Positions 11,742 to 23,091 of a stretch of 64,000 nucleotides of DNA are shown here, piece by piece (positions within the stretch are counted from its first letter, which is position 1; the number at the start of each line of letters is the position of its first letter). The position numbers and the translations under genes were made by a program. The notes under the pieces are model-generated. The model worked only from the letters and a program-made list of their open reading frames with translations, had not been told where the DNA came from and did not search any database. Location: contig JAHBBC010000031.1 in the NCBI GenBank assembly GCA_019915015.1, forward strand, positions 310,001-374,000, given 5' to 3'. This DNA is from Auriscalpium vulgare (taxonomy: Eukaryota; Basidiomycota; Agaricomycetes; Russulales; Auriscalpiaceae).

Positions 11742-13682
11742 CTATGGATCCTTCGAGGCCATGTCGTCGGTCGCAATGTCCGACTTTGCATAGGTAGCTG
11801 AGGACGCCGCCTCCAGATGTATTTCCTCCCCCTCCTCATCTTCGTCCTCCACGAACGACGGATGGTTCCTCGGCCATGCCCACGGTGGGATGAAGAACTC
11901 GTGATATTCCTCCCTCAGCACATCCGCAGGCTTCATCCCGAACACGGTGACATGCCTCGGGGTATGGCGCGCGTTCGGCGCGCCCGCACTGCGCATCGCC
12001 GTCATGTACAGCAAGGAACGCCGATAGTCGCCCTCGGCATTCTGGTGGTCTGCTTCGGACGACGACGAGTCGATCTCGTCGCGCTCTGGGGATTCATTGT
12101 GCCACTCTGGCTGATGGAACGGGTCAGGGTCCTGCCCCCGTGCGCGTTTCAACGGGCGCATGTCGGGCGAGCTCCGGGACGGGGAGTGCTCATGCACGTG
12201 CGCCACCCCGTTGACGCCGCCTCCTCGCCCGCGCCCACGACCACGACCAAGCCCGCGACCGATCCCACGACCACGTCCCCGTCCGCGCCCCCGCCCGCGA
12301 CCGCGTCCGGAGATAGGTGTTGCAGCGGGGGAGGAGGGGCCCATTCGGGGTAAAGGAGCGGAGGCGGATGCCACAGGTGTGTCGTCCGACACCAGCGGCG
12401 AAGAGACGGTTGCTTTGGTGAAACGACCGCGCGGTCCTCTGGGTGCTCTGGAAACCCAGAGTGGATGGGTCGCATTGGGACTAGGGGAGGGAGGAGCGGA
12501 GGGCAACCCGAGCGGGGTAAACTTGATTCGAAATTTGAGTTTCTGCTTTTCTGCTTTGAGGGGGACTGGCTCGGAAACGGGTTCCTCCTCCAACTCGTCT
12601 TCCTCCTCCTCTTCCTGCTCGTCCTCTACCTCGTCCTCTATCTCCTCTGCTCCCTCCTCCTCCTCCTCCTCCTCGTCCTTGTCAATAGAATCGACGGGCG
12701 GGCCGGCAGAAGTAGCCACGCTCTGTTGTCTCGAAATATTGGTCTGTGAATTCCGATTAGGATCAGGGTTGAGCAAGGTGCGATAGCGTTCCTCCAGGTT
12801 GTACGCCACATCGAGCATCTGCCGCTTCCTCCGCTCTCCCTCTCGTGACGGTGAGGCATGTTCCACGAGATTTTCTTCGTCGAGGGCGTCTCCGTTCGGC
12901 TCCGCTTTTGGGTCCGAGGAGAACATCGATGCGGGAACAGAGAGGAAGGCGGCTGCGTCCATGGCGCTCAGCTGGTCAATGCGTTCCTTGAGCTTGTAGT
13001 GTTCGTGCTTGAGTTTCTCCTTTTCGCGCAGGCGCTGCCGCTTCTCGAACGTCTCGTACTTTCTATGACGCTTCTCGTACGCAGCGTCCGAGGTGTCTGC
13101 GCCGTCCTGCACACCGAGATAAAGCATGAGCACAGGCTGATACGAGAGGGACAGTGACGACTGACATCTTCTGAACCCCGTGGACGGAAGCGACCACCAA
13201 CAGTCGCGTGAGCCTCCAGTCGAGAGAACTCCGGTGTCTGGATGGTCTGCTGCTCGCGGTAGGCCTTGAGCACCTCCGGCTTGTCGAAGTAGCGATCATA
13301 CGCGACGGTGTTGAGCTCCATCTCAAACGAGACCCCAGACGTTGAAGATGGAATAAGAGACGAATTAGTGGTGAGCAGGAACTTGGTGCTCGCTGGGATG
13401 AGCGGCTCGTTCTCGCCTGCAAAACGTCGGTCCGGGCGGTTAGCTGGAGACCACAGAGCAAGAACCCGAACACGCACGTTTCCGCTTCAGCGTTTCGAGT
13501 ATCATCATGTCTGCGTCGCCGCTGCCCACGCCAGGGCCGCCTCTGCGCGACCTGGAGGGCATGATGCGTCTCTGGCGGGTCTGGATGGCGGTCTTCGGAG
13601 TGGGCACCCCACTGGACGACGCCGCGGGAGATGCAAAGGCCCGTGACGGGCCTGCAGAATTTTCTACAAAGGCAGCCGACAT
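11742..13682 (-). CDS. SAS4-like chromatin protein with RG repeats
   Basis: Probably a nuclear protein related to the fungal Something-about-silencing 4 (SAS4) family, a histone acetyltransferase complex subunit. The N-terminal block has RRIMPSRSRRGGPGVG and ENEPLIPASTKFLLTT. A basic coiled-coil (about YEKRHRKYETFEKRQRLREKE) follows, then a long acidic Glu tract, then a run of alternating Gly-Arg (about 12219-12312 in DNA), and a C-terminal block VTVFGMKPADVLREEYHEFF. Exons 13682-13478, 13416-13166 and 13106-11742 give 606 residues. The gene model is solid. The SAS4 label rests on recalled similarity of the N-terminal block and is less sure. Confidence 0.6.
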
Positions 13683-13934
13683 TGTCTTGGGGGAGAGACT
13701 GAGGGATGCGTTGGACGGCGAAGTGCAGCCCAGCGACGCGGCGCGCGACAGGGAGCGTGTCGGGCTTCCCCTTTCGGCACAGGTCCCGCCTGCGACCAAC
13801 TTTGCACTCAAACTTCCATGTAGTCTCAATCACTGGGCACGCGGCATAAATCATCGCACAGTGCAAAGTCAGGTGTAAGTAAACGACAAAGAGATATGGC
13901 AGAGACGAGGATAGCATTCAACAGGGCAAACGTC

Positions 13935-15864
13935 TCAGCTACCTCCTCCCTGGCCATCAGCTGAACCGTTCGCCTGACCCCAGCCACCCGCCCATTCGCC
14001 ACCGTAGTTCGCAGCGTCCGGAATATATTGACCATATGCAGGGTACTGCGACTGCGCATAGCGCAAGTCGAGGCCAAATGCCGACGCGAAGCGCGGGTTG
14101 ATGTGCGGCTGAACGAATTGGGGATTGAAGTGCGGCGTAAATTGCTGCTGCGGTACTGGTTGTGCTTGACCGAATGCCCACTGACCACCATACGCATCGG
14201 ATTGAGAGGCAGGCATCGACTGGGACTGCGGTGGATATTGGCCCGTCGCGTTGGCAATGGCGAGCGATGTTGGGGACAGCGAGCGGGCAGTGTTAGGAAT
14301 GTACTGGTCTGGGGCTGGATGACTTTCCGCAGGGCCACCAGATAACCCATGATTACCTGTTCCACGACCCCGGCCTCGGCCTCGGCCTCGTTCTGGTCGA
14401 CGACCACGACCTCCATCACCGTCACGTCCCCCACGCATGACGCCGCGACCTCGTCCACGACCTCGTCCACGGGGACGACTTGAACCACCCATCACTTGCA
14501 CGGGACGGTCATCGGGAGACGGCGCAGGTGCCGAGCCACTTTCAGCCGGCTGGGACAAATCACCAAGATGGTAATGGCTTGAGTATGGGTCGTCATATGG
14601 CACTGGTGGTGGGCGAGAAGGACCGGGTCTGTCAAGGTCGTAGACACCGTGTTCGTCGTAAGGATTAGACCCATAGAGCATGTCTGCAGAAGACATGTCC
14701 TGGTCTCTCATCTGCGCTGGCGTCGGCGTTGAATGTCTTGACGATGCAGAGGCAGACGGCTCCCTGGAGCCTTGCCGTCTTCCAGAACGATCATTAGTGC
14801 CGAACATGCCTGCAAACATTTTGGTACTCACCGTTGGCGTAATCTTGCTTTATGAGCCGCCTCAGCTTCGTCATCGGAAAACTCCAGCTCGTACTCAGCT
14901 GGCTCCTCATCATGCACATTGCTCGCGTCGCTGCCTCTCAGACGTTTCAGTTCGCTCAGGAATACGAAGTTGCTTCGTCGGGGTGCATGGAAGACTTCGC
15001 GCGATACTTGCACTTTTTCGGGGTCAAGAGGGTATGATTGATTGAACTTGACTTGATATAGGGGCTGATACGTGGGACCAAAAGTTTCATAGATCTGGAG
15101 AGTTGCTTAGAAGCGGCGAACATGCAGCAAAAATCGCACCGACATAGCCTAAAACCTTCCTGTCCTCGAAGAAGAGCAACGTATCTGAGTCCAGAGCCTT
15201 TTCGGAAGCTCTGTTCTGTACGTGGGACGCCGCCCCTTTCACGATGACCACATTTTCTACGATGTTTATGATCTCGCCGACTTTTTCCAAGTCCTCGTCG
15301 GGTCCAATTTCTGCAAGTTCCGGGATGTGGATTTCGACTTCAGGAATTTCGTTTTTCGTTCGAAGACCAGAGGCAGATATCGCGGTTCCACCTTCCTCGT
15401 CGTCGTCATCGTCTGCATCTACTGCATGAGCAGGTCCACCGGCGGCGGAAGACTGTGTTCGAGCGGGCAGCTCGTCGTCTGAGTCTGAGCTCGAGTCTGA
15501 GTCCGACGAGGAGGAGTCATCAGACAATGGTGAGGAGAAGGGCTCTTTTGTGCTGAGGATTCAGTGAATTGGAAAAGTAATGCAGCGGCTGAAACGTACA
15601 GACTTACATTGGGGCGTCCATGGGGACATCGTCGTCGTCGACTGCCAAAATCCCAGCCTCCACCTCCTCCTCACTGTCTGAGTCGGCTCCGGAGCTAGCA
15701 ATCGAGTCGGCGTCAGATACCGGAGGCGCCGTCGCTGGAGGGGCAGCATATGGCTCCACGTCTTCTGGAGGAATGCCCGGTATCACGGTTTGGCCGACGA
15801 GATCCTGGATGAGGAGGAGGTCCTGCGGAACGAGAGAGGGGACCTTGAAACCTGGCGCGTCCAT
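13935..15864 (-). CDS. NAF1: H/ACA ribonucleoprotein assembly factor NAF1
   Basis: A nuclear chaperone that delivers dyskerin/Cbf5 complexes during H/ACA snoRNP and telomerase RNA assembly. The N-terminus is acidic and Ser-rich (SSSSDSDSSSDSDDEL). The NAF1/Gar1-type core covers VGEIINIVENVVIVKG, LFFEDRKVLGY, YETFGPTYQPLYQVKF and VFHAPRRSNFVFL. An RG/RGG-rich tract (about 14365-14480) and a Gln/Pro/Tyr-rich tail follow. Exons 15864-15608, 15552-15144, 15094-14832 and 14778-13935 give 590 residues. The last intron contains a good branch site (CTAAT). It starts 175 bases from the divergent EF-Ts gene. Confidence 0.92.
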
Positions 15865-16039
15865 AGTGACATTCAAAAACGGCAGCGGCACGAGAATGTA
15901 TGGCGCTCGGCGGCGCGGACGACGGTGGCAGACGAATACAAGCAAGAGACGAGGCAAAAACAGACGGCCGGGCCGGCGCGTCAAGCGAAGCCAGCGCACA
16001 CCCGGCAGCGCACAACCACAGCTAGCCCACCTCCTCAGC
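15865..16039. promoter_or_regulatory. Divergent promoter between NAF1 and mitochondrial EF-Ts
   Basis: Only 175 bases separate the two start codons, so both genes must share this DNA for initiation. There is no TATA box. The sequence is GC-rich with purine and pyrimidine tracts. Confidence 0.6.
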
Positions 16040-17062
16040 ATGTTCAGACCTCGCCATGCCGCCCTCAACGCGCTCAGACACTATTCCACACCCGCAGAAA
16101 AGCCATCTCTCAAGCTCGTCGCAGAGCTCCGAAAACGCACGGAGGTTTCGATCACCAAGGCCCGGGAGGCGCTGAGTGCGTCGGGCAACGACGTCGACGC
16201 CGCGCTCACCTGGCTGGAGAACGACCTCGCCGTCTCAGGTGCGAAGAAGGCCGCGAAAGTTTCGGACAGGACAGCAGGGGAGGGCCTGATCGGTGTGTCC
16301 GTGCTCTCGTCCGGGACGGGCTCACAGAACGGTGCCGGGAAGGGCGGCGTACGCGCCGCCATCGTCGAGCTCAACTGCGAGACAGACTTCGTCGCACGGA
16401 ACGAGCTCTTTGGGAAGCTCCTGGCCGACATTGCACATACTGCTGCCTTCATTGCTGACGTCGACGAGCAGGCGACCTCATACATCCGCCCCATTCCGCT
16501 CGACCTGCTCTTAGACGCTCCCCTTGTTTCGCAAACGGCACCGTCGCAGTCGCAAGGAACAGTTGGCACCGCTATCCGCGACACAATTGCCAAGGTCGGC
16601 GAGAAGATCGCCTTGGCGCGCGTGGCCGCCGTCGCGACAAATCCCATCTCGAAGACCAGCCAGGACCTTGGCCTCCGGCTCGCCACCTACGCGCACGGGT
16701 CTGTGAACCTATCCTCACAAGGCCGCATCGCGTCCCTCGCACTCATCGGACTCAAATCTCCTCGTCTAACTACCCTCCTCACCACCGACGCGTTTCTGAA
16801 GGACCTGGAGAAGTTCGAGCGCTCACTAGCACGGCAAATCGTTGGGTTTGACACGCGCTCCATACGGCCCGCCACCGACGCTCCGGACGAGACTGCGTTG
16901 TATGACCAGCCTTTCTCAATGTTGCCTACGGACGAGAAAGTGCGGAACGTGCTCACGCAGTGGGCAAGGGAGAAAAATCTGGTGTCAGACGAGGATGGGG
17001 AGGACACCGGCGGACTCGAGGTGCTGGAATTTGCGCGCTGGCAGTTGGGGAAGGCGACGTGA
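16040..17062 (+). CDS. TSF1: Mitochondrial elongation factor Ts
   Basis: The guanine-nucleotide exchange factor for mitochondrial EF-Tu. It is a single exon of 340 residues. The N-terminus MFRPRHAALNALRHYST is a mitochondrial presequence. A UBA-like domain follows (ELRKRTEVSITKAREAL, then AALTWLENDL). The EF-Ts signature is VELNCETDFVARNELF. The dimerisation core includes GEKIALARVA and YAHGSVNLSSQGRIASL. The Met at 16040 is the first one with a presequence; in-frame codons upstream belong to the divergent promoter. Confidence 0.93.
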   Translation: MFRPRHAALNALRHYSTPAEKPSLKLVAELRKRTEVSITKAREALSASGNDVDAALTWLENDLAVSGAKKAAKVSDRTAGEGLIGVSVLSSGTGSQNGAGKGGVRAAIVELNCETDFVARNELFGKLLADIAHTAAFIADVDEQATSYIRPIPLDLLLDAPLVSQTAPSQSQGTVGTAIRDTIAKVGEKIALARVAAVATNPISKTSQDLGLRLATYAHGSVNLSSQGRIASLALIGLKSPRLTTLLTTDAFLKDLEKFERSLARQIVGFDTRSIRPATDAPDETALYDQPFSMLPTDEKVRNVLTQWAREKNLVSDEDGEDTGGLEVLEFARWQLGKAT

Positions 17063-17403
17063 CTTGAAGTATGTCCATCTATCGCTCCTGGCAAGGTTTG
17101 TCTCTAAGTTGTGGCTTGCAGGTGCTTTGAGAGCAAAACTATCTTACTCAATATCTATCATACCCACCCGTCCATCGCTTGTATGCTGGCGTGGATAAAT
17201 CAAGATGCACATCTCTCTCGAAAGCGCTAGTTTGTTATGCCGGGCGTACAATCAAAGATCGTGGACTAGTGGTAAGTGGAGGACTAGTGGGAGGTATGTA
17301 TGTTTCGCGAGAGCCCCCGTCCATCGCCGTCGACATGCCTATCGTCGCATCTGCACCTTGGTCAGCTGGAGCGATCATGTATTGATGTTGGGACATACCA
17401 CAG
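17063..17403. other. Intergenic between EF-Ts and small secreted protein
   Basis: This is the 3' flank of two convergent genes. The short repeat GGACTAGTGG occurs twice (near 17263 and 17281). No gene is supported. Confidence 0.5.
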
Positions 17404-17729
17404 TCAAACTCCTGGCAAGGAGCCTCCGGGGGCCAGTGGCAGGCCCTCGGCCTCGAGGAGCTCTTTGACAGGCACACCGCCCGAGCTCAACGGATGCGAC
17501 AGTGTTCCCGGATTGAAGGTGCTCGATCCCGCCGGCGGGACCGCTTCCATCCGTTCTCCCCATCTCGGCCAGACGCTGTTTCAACGTCAGCGGGTGCCGA
17601 GGACGAGTGGGGTTCTTAAACATACGTGTTCGGTTCTCCCGCCACCGCCTCGCGCCGTATCGGTAGGTGACGCGCATTTGCCGCCGCCAGGAAGAGGAAA
17701 AGCAAGATGGGAAGGACGGCGTTCTGCAT
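17404..17729 (-). CDS. Small secreted protein, 91 residues, cysteine-free
   Basis: I do not recognise this protein. Two exons (17729-17626 and 17575-17404) separated by a 50-base intron encode 91 residues. The N-terminus MQNAVLPILLFLFLAAANA is a clear signal peptide. The mature part begins RHLPIRREAVAGEPN and continues Pro/Gly-rich to GGSLPGV. There is no cysteine, no transmembrane segment after the signal, and no GPI-like tail. It could be a small secreted protein of the kind abundant in basidiomycete secretomes. Intron splice sites and frame closure support the model; expression is unproven. Confidence 0.6.
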
Positions 17730-18339
17730 TTTGAAAGGAACGGTGGAACCTTGAGGAGGTGGTGGTTGGGAGTCAAGTACGTTGAGTGGGAGTGGTGCAC
17801 TAGAGCCCAATGCAGCTCGACACGACGCGGTCACGGGACATGGTTTGACTACTTTCGATTGAAGCTTGAAGTAAGTGGAAGGCTCAGAAGGCTCATTCAA
17901 CACGGGTATGCAGTACTACACGATATCATAGAAGAGCGACCAGGCGCCGTTGTCCGCCGAACTTCACCTGAGGAGCTGGCCGATCGGCACAGCGTATCGC
18001 GAGATATTGTTGCTTCCGCTCCATTGCACGATGAGTTCCCCGAGATCACCGGTACCTTGCACAGGACTTTCGACTTGCTCCCGACGATGATGGAGATAAT
18101 GCAGCCAGGCTAATTCCCAAGACACAGAGCCCTCGAGGATGGAACTTGTCTCTGCAACTGCAACCCGTTCGAGAAAGGGAAGTATCATCGTACTGGAGCA
18201 TCTGCGAGCTGTCATTCCCGGCGGAACAGGTTATCAGTATATGACCTCCAACTTCAAAGATACGCGCCAATCACGCAGTCCAAGCGACATATCTTCAAAG
18301 ATTGGAGGGGTTATTCACACAATACGCCAACCACACATC
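17730..18339. other. Intergenic, upstream of small secreted protein
   Basis: Open frames exist on both strands, but none looks like a protein family or has a convincing exon chain. This is probably promoter for the gene at 17404-17729 and the 3' flank of cutC. Confidence 0.4.
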
Positions 18340-19479
18340 CTAATCTTGCCCGGAGGTCGTTTCCTTATCCACAGCGAGTCGCACCTCCCTCACCGCAGCT
18401 TCGTCCGTCTCCCAGACGCCCCACTCACCTGCACCTCCCAGGCCCATTCCCATGCCCTCCGGCCTGTAGGTTATCTCACCGCTGCGCCAGCGGCCGCCGC
18501 TCATATGAACCTCACTTAGACCGAAGGGAAGCAGTGCATCCAAAACAGTCTGGATCGTCTTGGGTGAGATTCCAGATCCTGGTAGGATGCAAGGTGCCGC
18601 GTTTTCGCTGGTCTGTGTTCTCTGAAAAAGACGCTGGAGAGTTGGTAGGGATGACGGGGCAGAGGGACCATGCCCGCTGCGTACATATTGAGCGGTCTGC
18701 AGCCCCCCATAGAGAGGTTTCAATCTACCTCGTCAGGATACGAGTCACCCCAGGTATTCCGGAGATCGCGGTGAGCGCTGGGAACGTCTCAGCGCTGACC
18801 CGTAAGGATACGGAACGCATAGCAAACCTTCTTCGGCGTCACGAGTCATGTCGAACGCCCTGTGGAAGCAGACTGACGGATACATCGATGAGGCTTGCGA
18901 TTGTCAGATGCATGCTGAGCATTTACCTTGCAGTGGTTTAGCTGCCTCGACAAGTCTGCATAAATTTGATGCACTCAGTCCAAGTCACATCCCGCGCAGG
19001 AAAGCACCACTTACGCCAACGTCTGCTGCACGTCAACCGTACCGTCGCCGTTCAACACTCCAAATACTAACCCCGCGACGCCTGCCGCCTTCAGCGTATG
19101 GATGTCCTCAAACATGACTTTGATCTCGGAGGCCGAGTACAGGAAGTCCCCAGTGCGAGGGCGCACCATAGCCTTGGCGGAGAAGCATTAGCGCATACGA
19201 AAAACATTGAAACATCATTCTCAGCCGACCATGAGCGGGATGTCCGGGAAAGCGCGCTGTATAGCGCGGACGAGGCCTACGGATGGCGTCGTTCCGCCCC
19301 CGAGGCCTAGGTTCGCGCAGACTTCGAGACGGTCGGCACCTCCGTTCACAGCACTGCATCGCGTGCGCGCAGTCAGCGTATGATTTTCCAAGAGTAGCAG
19401 GCGGATGGCAGATGTACTGGGAGGCGGAATCTAGAGAGTCAACGCAGACTTCGACGGCGATTCTGGGCTCTGCGGTCAT
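18340..19479 (-). CDS. cutC: CutC family copper homeostasis protein
   Basis: A TIM-barrel protein of the CutC family, linked to copper handling; its biochemical role is unsettled. Motifs in order: RIAVEVCVDSLDSA, GGADRLEVCANLGLGGG, MVRPRTGDFLYS, GLVFGVLNGDGTVDVQQTL, CFHRAFDMTRD, ISGIPGVTRILTSG, CILPGSGISPKTI and SEVHMSGGRW. The first exons are 19479-19418, 19353-19230, 19172-19015 and then short exons around 18960-18780. The first GG-rich block needs an intron inside DSAS. The stop is at 18340-18342. Family assignment is secure; the boundaries of the middle exons are approximate. Confidence 0.88.
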
Positions 19480-19793
19480 AGTGCTCCAGGCCTGTCTAGG
19501 TGTTCTACGAAGACCAAGTTGGCTTGAGGCGAATAGCAATCGGCAGGTGACCACACACTGCGTCGCGCCGTCGCCTGCAGGCTGCGTGAGATGTTCGTCA
19601 GTTGCCGAGTGGGAGAGGAGTTCAAGAGGCGAAAGGCGGCGCTTAGTGCACACCTCGCTCTGATCTTAGACAAGATTCAGCTTTGATAACCCTTCGCACA
19701 CACTCTCCGTCCAGCAGACTTGTATTCGTCCTAGATATGACATCCCTTGATGAGAAGTGAGTGTAACGATATGGCCCTTCGAGATCCAGATGC

Positions 19794-20434
19794 ATGTTGA
19801 CAATCGGTAGGTGTCTGTTCTGCTTGATCATACAAGGCGAGTACCCTCTCGGGGGCGCGAGTGGGATAAAGCAGTGATATGTGTGCCGCAGGGAAGATAC
19901 CCAGCTACAAAGTCTACGAAACGGAGCATAGGTACGCATCTGAATATCCTGACTGACGCAGTCTGATATGGGTACGTCCATCAGCTATGCCTTCCTCGAC
20001 ATCAATCCTGTATCGGAAGGGCACACGCTAGTTATCCCAAAGCGTAATGAAGGCCGAACCGCTCACAGATACGCCCACTGAACGAACTGAGCACAGACCA
20101 CACCGTGAAGCTCGGGGAACTGCCCGATGAGTACCTGAGCGACATCGGACCGGCTATCAAGAAAGTGGCGTTGGCGACGGGGGCAGAGGATTACAACGTC
20201 CTGCAGGTGCGCGGTGTTGCAGGCCTGTGTTTCGTGACGGTGACCTATAATGTGGTGCAGAACAACGGAAAGCTGGCGTTCCAGCACGTCGACCATGTCC
20301 ATTTCCACGTGATTCCAAAGCCAAATGCGAAGGAGGGGCTTGTGCTAAAGGTGGAGGACAACTGGCCGCAGAAGAAGGTTGGGCCAGATGTGCTGAAGGA
20401 TACGCTGGAGGACATGCAGGAGAGGCTGCCGTGA
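19794..20434 (+). CDS. HNT1: HIT family nucleotide hydrolase, HNT1 type
   Basis: A histidine-triad hydrolase of the adenosine 5'-phosphoramidase group. It starts MLTIGRCLFCLIIQGK; the paired Cys are typical of the Zn-binding HINT N-terminus. Then come IPSYKVYETEH, YAFLDINPVSEGHTLVIPK, the region DYNVLQNNGKLAFQHVDH and the triad HVHFHVIPKP. Exons 19794-19836, 19892-19931, 19985-20043, 20097-20206 and 20261-20434 give 141 residues, normal for the family. The first intron is best read as GC-AG (CAAG|GCGAGT). The final intron is 54 bases and keeps the frame open if retained. Confidence 0.88.
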
Positions 20435-20791
20435 GGGGAGTCGTAGCGATACAAGTGTACAGTAACTGTACAAGAATTTCTGACAGCGCTTACTCGAGCG
20501 TCCCCATATCGGGCATTTCGGCTGCGACATGCGACGGGTCCAATAGCCTCTGCAGGGCCACAAGAGCTGTGTGGCCAGCCGGGAGTAGAGTCCAGAGATG
20601 AGTCAGAAGCGATCACTTGAAGCGGGACGGCCGATGGCGAGCGCCGCGGGGAGGCGGGATCAGGAGGGCCGCCAGGTAGCCTACCCGTACCGCTCTTTCG
20701 TTCGACCCACAACGGCGGGTCGCCGCCCGGGGTATAACCCTCTGCCACAACCATGTCTCTTACCATCACCTTCGTCCTCCCCCCGTCTTCA
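20435..20791. other. Intergenic between HNT1 and NRAMP gene
   Basis: There is a 72-codon open frame at 20598-20816 (MSQKRSLEAG) with no family resemblance. Splicing from it does not give the NRAMP frame. The region is taken as the NRAMP promoter and leader. Confidence 0.4.
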
Positions 20792-22904
20792 TGCAGTCTT
20801 CCCCGTTGCCCGATGACCCCTTAGACGCCGTGCGCGCTACGCCGAGACCAGCGCAAACGCGGCGGCCATGGTCTGAGCGCATCCGAGTAACATCCCATGT
20901 CGTCTGGGATCATGTCGTCAAGCACACAGGCGTCGGTGTGGTCTGCGCTGTTGCCTACTTTGACCCGTGAGCGGCGCATGTTGTCTTCTCGGCGGTCCGG
21001 GCCTGACAATGTTGCAGAGGAAACTGGGGCGTTGATTTGCAGGCCGGCTCAGAGTTCGGCTACAAGCTGCTTTTCGTTGTTCTGCTGGCAGGCATATTCG
21101 CTGTCCTACTCCAGGTAAGAGCGATGAGTGTCATACAGAGGGCAAAGTCTGACTCTCGACCCGCAGTGTCTTGCCAGCAAGCTTGGTATAGTAACTGGCC
21201 TCGGTATGTCACCTTTGTATCGTCTATAATCACGACGCCTCGTGCTAATTTTGTGACCTTTGTCTAGATCTAGCTTCCCACTGTAGGCTTTTGCTTTACA
21301 ACCGCCCGAAACACACCCGAGTATATCGCTGGGCGGCACTCTACCCCCTCTACGCCCTGTCGGAAGTCGCCATCGTCGCCACAGACATCGCCGAGCTGCT
21401 TGGGTCCGCCATCGCACTCAATCTCTTATTCCCCAAGCTTCCGCTGTGGGCGGGCGTCCTCCTCACAGCCCTCGATGTCCTCCTCATCCTTGCCTTGGAC
21501 GATCCCCTTGGCGGCCGACCCGTGAAGATGTTCGAGCTTCTCATAGCTGGCTTGGTATATGCCCAACCACGTCTCAGATCGATACATGCGCTCACAACGC
21601 TCAAACAGGTCATATCAGTACTTGTATGCATGTGCATCATAATTTCCCAAGTGCATGTCGATTGGGTCGATGCATTTCACGGGTATTTGCCATCCAAAGC
21701 AATATTCAAAGACGGCGGACTTTATGTTTGTATGTGACATCACACCTAACTCATAGCATCGTGTCCTTACCAGTCACATCAGCTGTGGGTATTATCGGTG
21801 CCACTGTCATGCCTCACAGCTTATTCCTTGGTTCGGCCCTCGCAACACAAGACAGAGTGTCCTCAAGTCCGATGAAGCCTCTCGCACCCGCCCTCGAGTC
21901 GTCAGACCATATATCGATCACTACAGTGCCGCACCAGTCAGGAATCCGAGGCCACATTGCACGGTGCTTCGAGTCATTCATGCACCAGTTCCGAGCCCTT
22001 GATGGCGCTGGTGAATCTGAGCCTCGAAATCATTCTGAACGAGAGAACAACCCGCTTTCTTTCGTTCGCGCCCACTTAAACCACAGCATCGCAGACGTTG
22101 TGATCTCCTTGTTGGGACTGGCCGTAGTCATCAATTCATTGTACGCGTCTTTCATATTTGCGCAACTTGCCCTCTCCTCATCTATTTGCGCAGGATCTTG
22201 ATTCTAGCGAGCGCCGTCTTCTACTACGGTGAAGCTGGCGGTCCTCGGGATATAGCTAGCTTATTTGATGCCCACGCAATCTTGCGAGACCTAGTTGGGC
22301 AAGGTGAGATGAAATCAGCCTTCGTCGTACATGTAGACTGAATGCATCTCACAGGTGCTGCCATCACATTTGCCCTCGCCCTCCTATTTTCGGGGCAGAG
22401 TGCGTCGATCGTGGCCACGATCGCCGGTCAGGTCGTCTCCCAGGGTTTCCTCCGCTGGCGTGTTTCAGTGAGTATCCTTCCATAGACGTCTGACGCTCGC
22501 TCATCGTCATCCATTCGCAGCCGCTCCTCCGCCGTTTTATTACTCGTGTCCTGGGTCTGATCCCCTCCATGATTGTCGCCGCTTCCGTCGGACGCTCTGG
22601 CATCGATGCGATGCTCGTTGCGTCACAAGTCGCGCTATCAATCGTCCTCCCGTTCATCGTGTTCCCCTTGGTCTACCTGACGTCCTCTCGCGATGTCATG
22701 CGGGTACGCAAACCCACCGCCGAGAAAATTGCCGTCAAGGACAATGAGCAAGCAGGCGGGAACGACGTCGAGGGCAAAGGCGACGATTTTGTGGACTTCA
22801 GCAACGGGTGGATTGTGACGGGTTTCGGCTTCGCAATCTGGTTGGTCGTGGTGGTGGCGAATGGATATGTTATCATCAGCTTGATTCTCGGGAAGGGATC
22901 ATAG
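20792..22904 (+). CDS. NRAMP divalent metal transporter with apparent frameshift near start
   Basis: A proton-coupled manganese/iron transporter of the SMF/NRAMP family. Motifs: [23 protein letters not shown] (TM1 with the metal-binding DPGN), [35 protein letters not shown] (TM6 with MPH) and [21 protein letters not shown]. Exons run to 20966, then 21018-21114, 21167-21203, 21268-21554, 21609-21729, 21774-22140, 22194-22303, 22355-22467 and 22521-22904. The ATG at 20792 ([10 protein letters not shown]) runs into TAG after ten codons. One extra C in the CCC at 20818-20820 would join it to the NRAMP frame ([12 protein letters not shown]) and close a 563-residue protein. As given, no Met lies in the NRAMP frame of exon 1. 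Confidence 0.85.
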
Positions 22905-23091
22905 TACTGTACACGGACAGGACTGATTGGCGCAAACACTGTACTTTTAAACCATCACGCGATCGGTGCATGCAGAGTAGAGACTTGAGGCACTCTGCAT
23001 GCATTTCGAGGAAAATTCGTCTTGTCAAGTGCCATTCAAGATGCAATTAATAGATAGATGAACGATGCAAGAGATAGGACATCCAGGATCT

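Noticed and set aside
20598..20816. Upstream frame MSQKRSLEAG as a first exon of the NRAMP gene
   Set aside because: Its only useful donor (CAG|GTAGCC) has the wrong phase for the acceptor at 20824, so it cannot repair the NRAMP frame.
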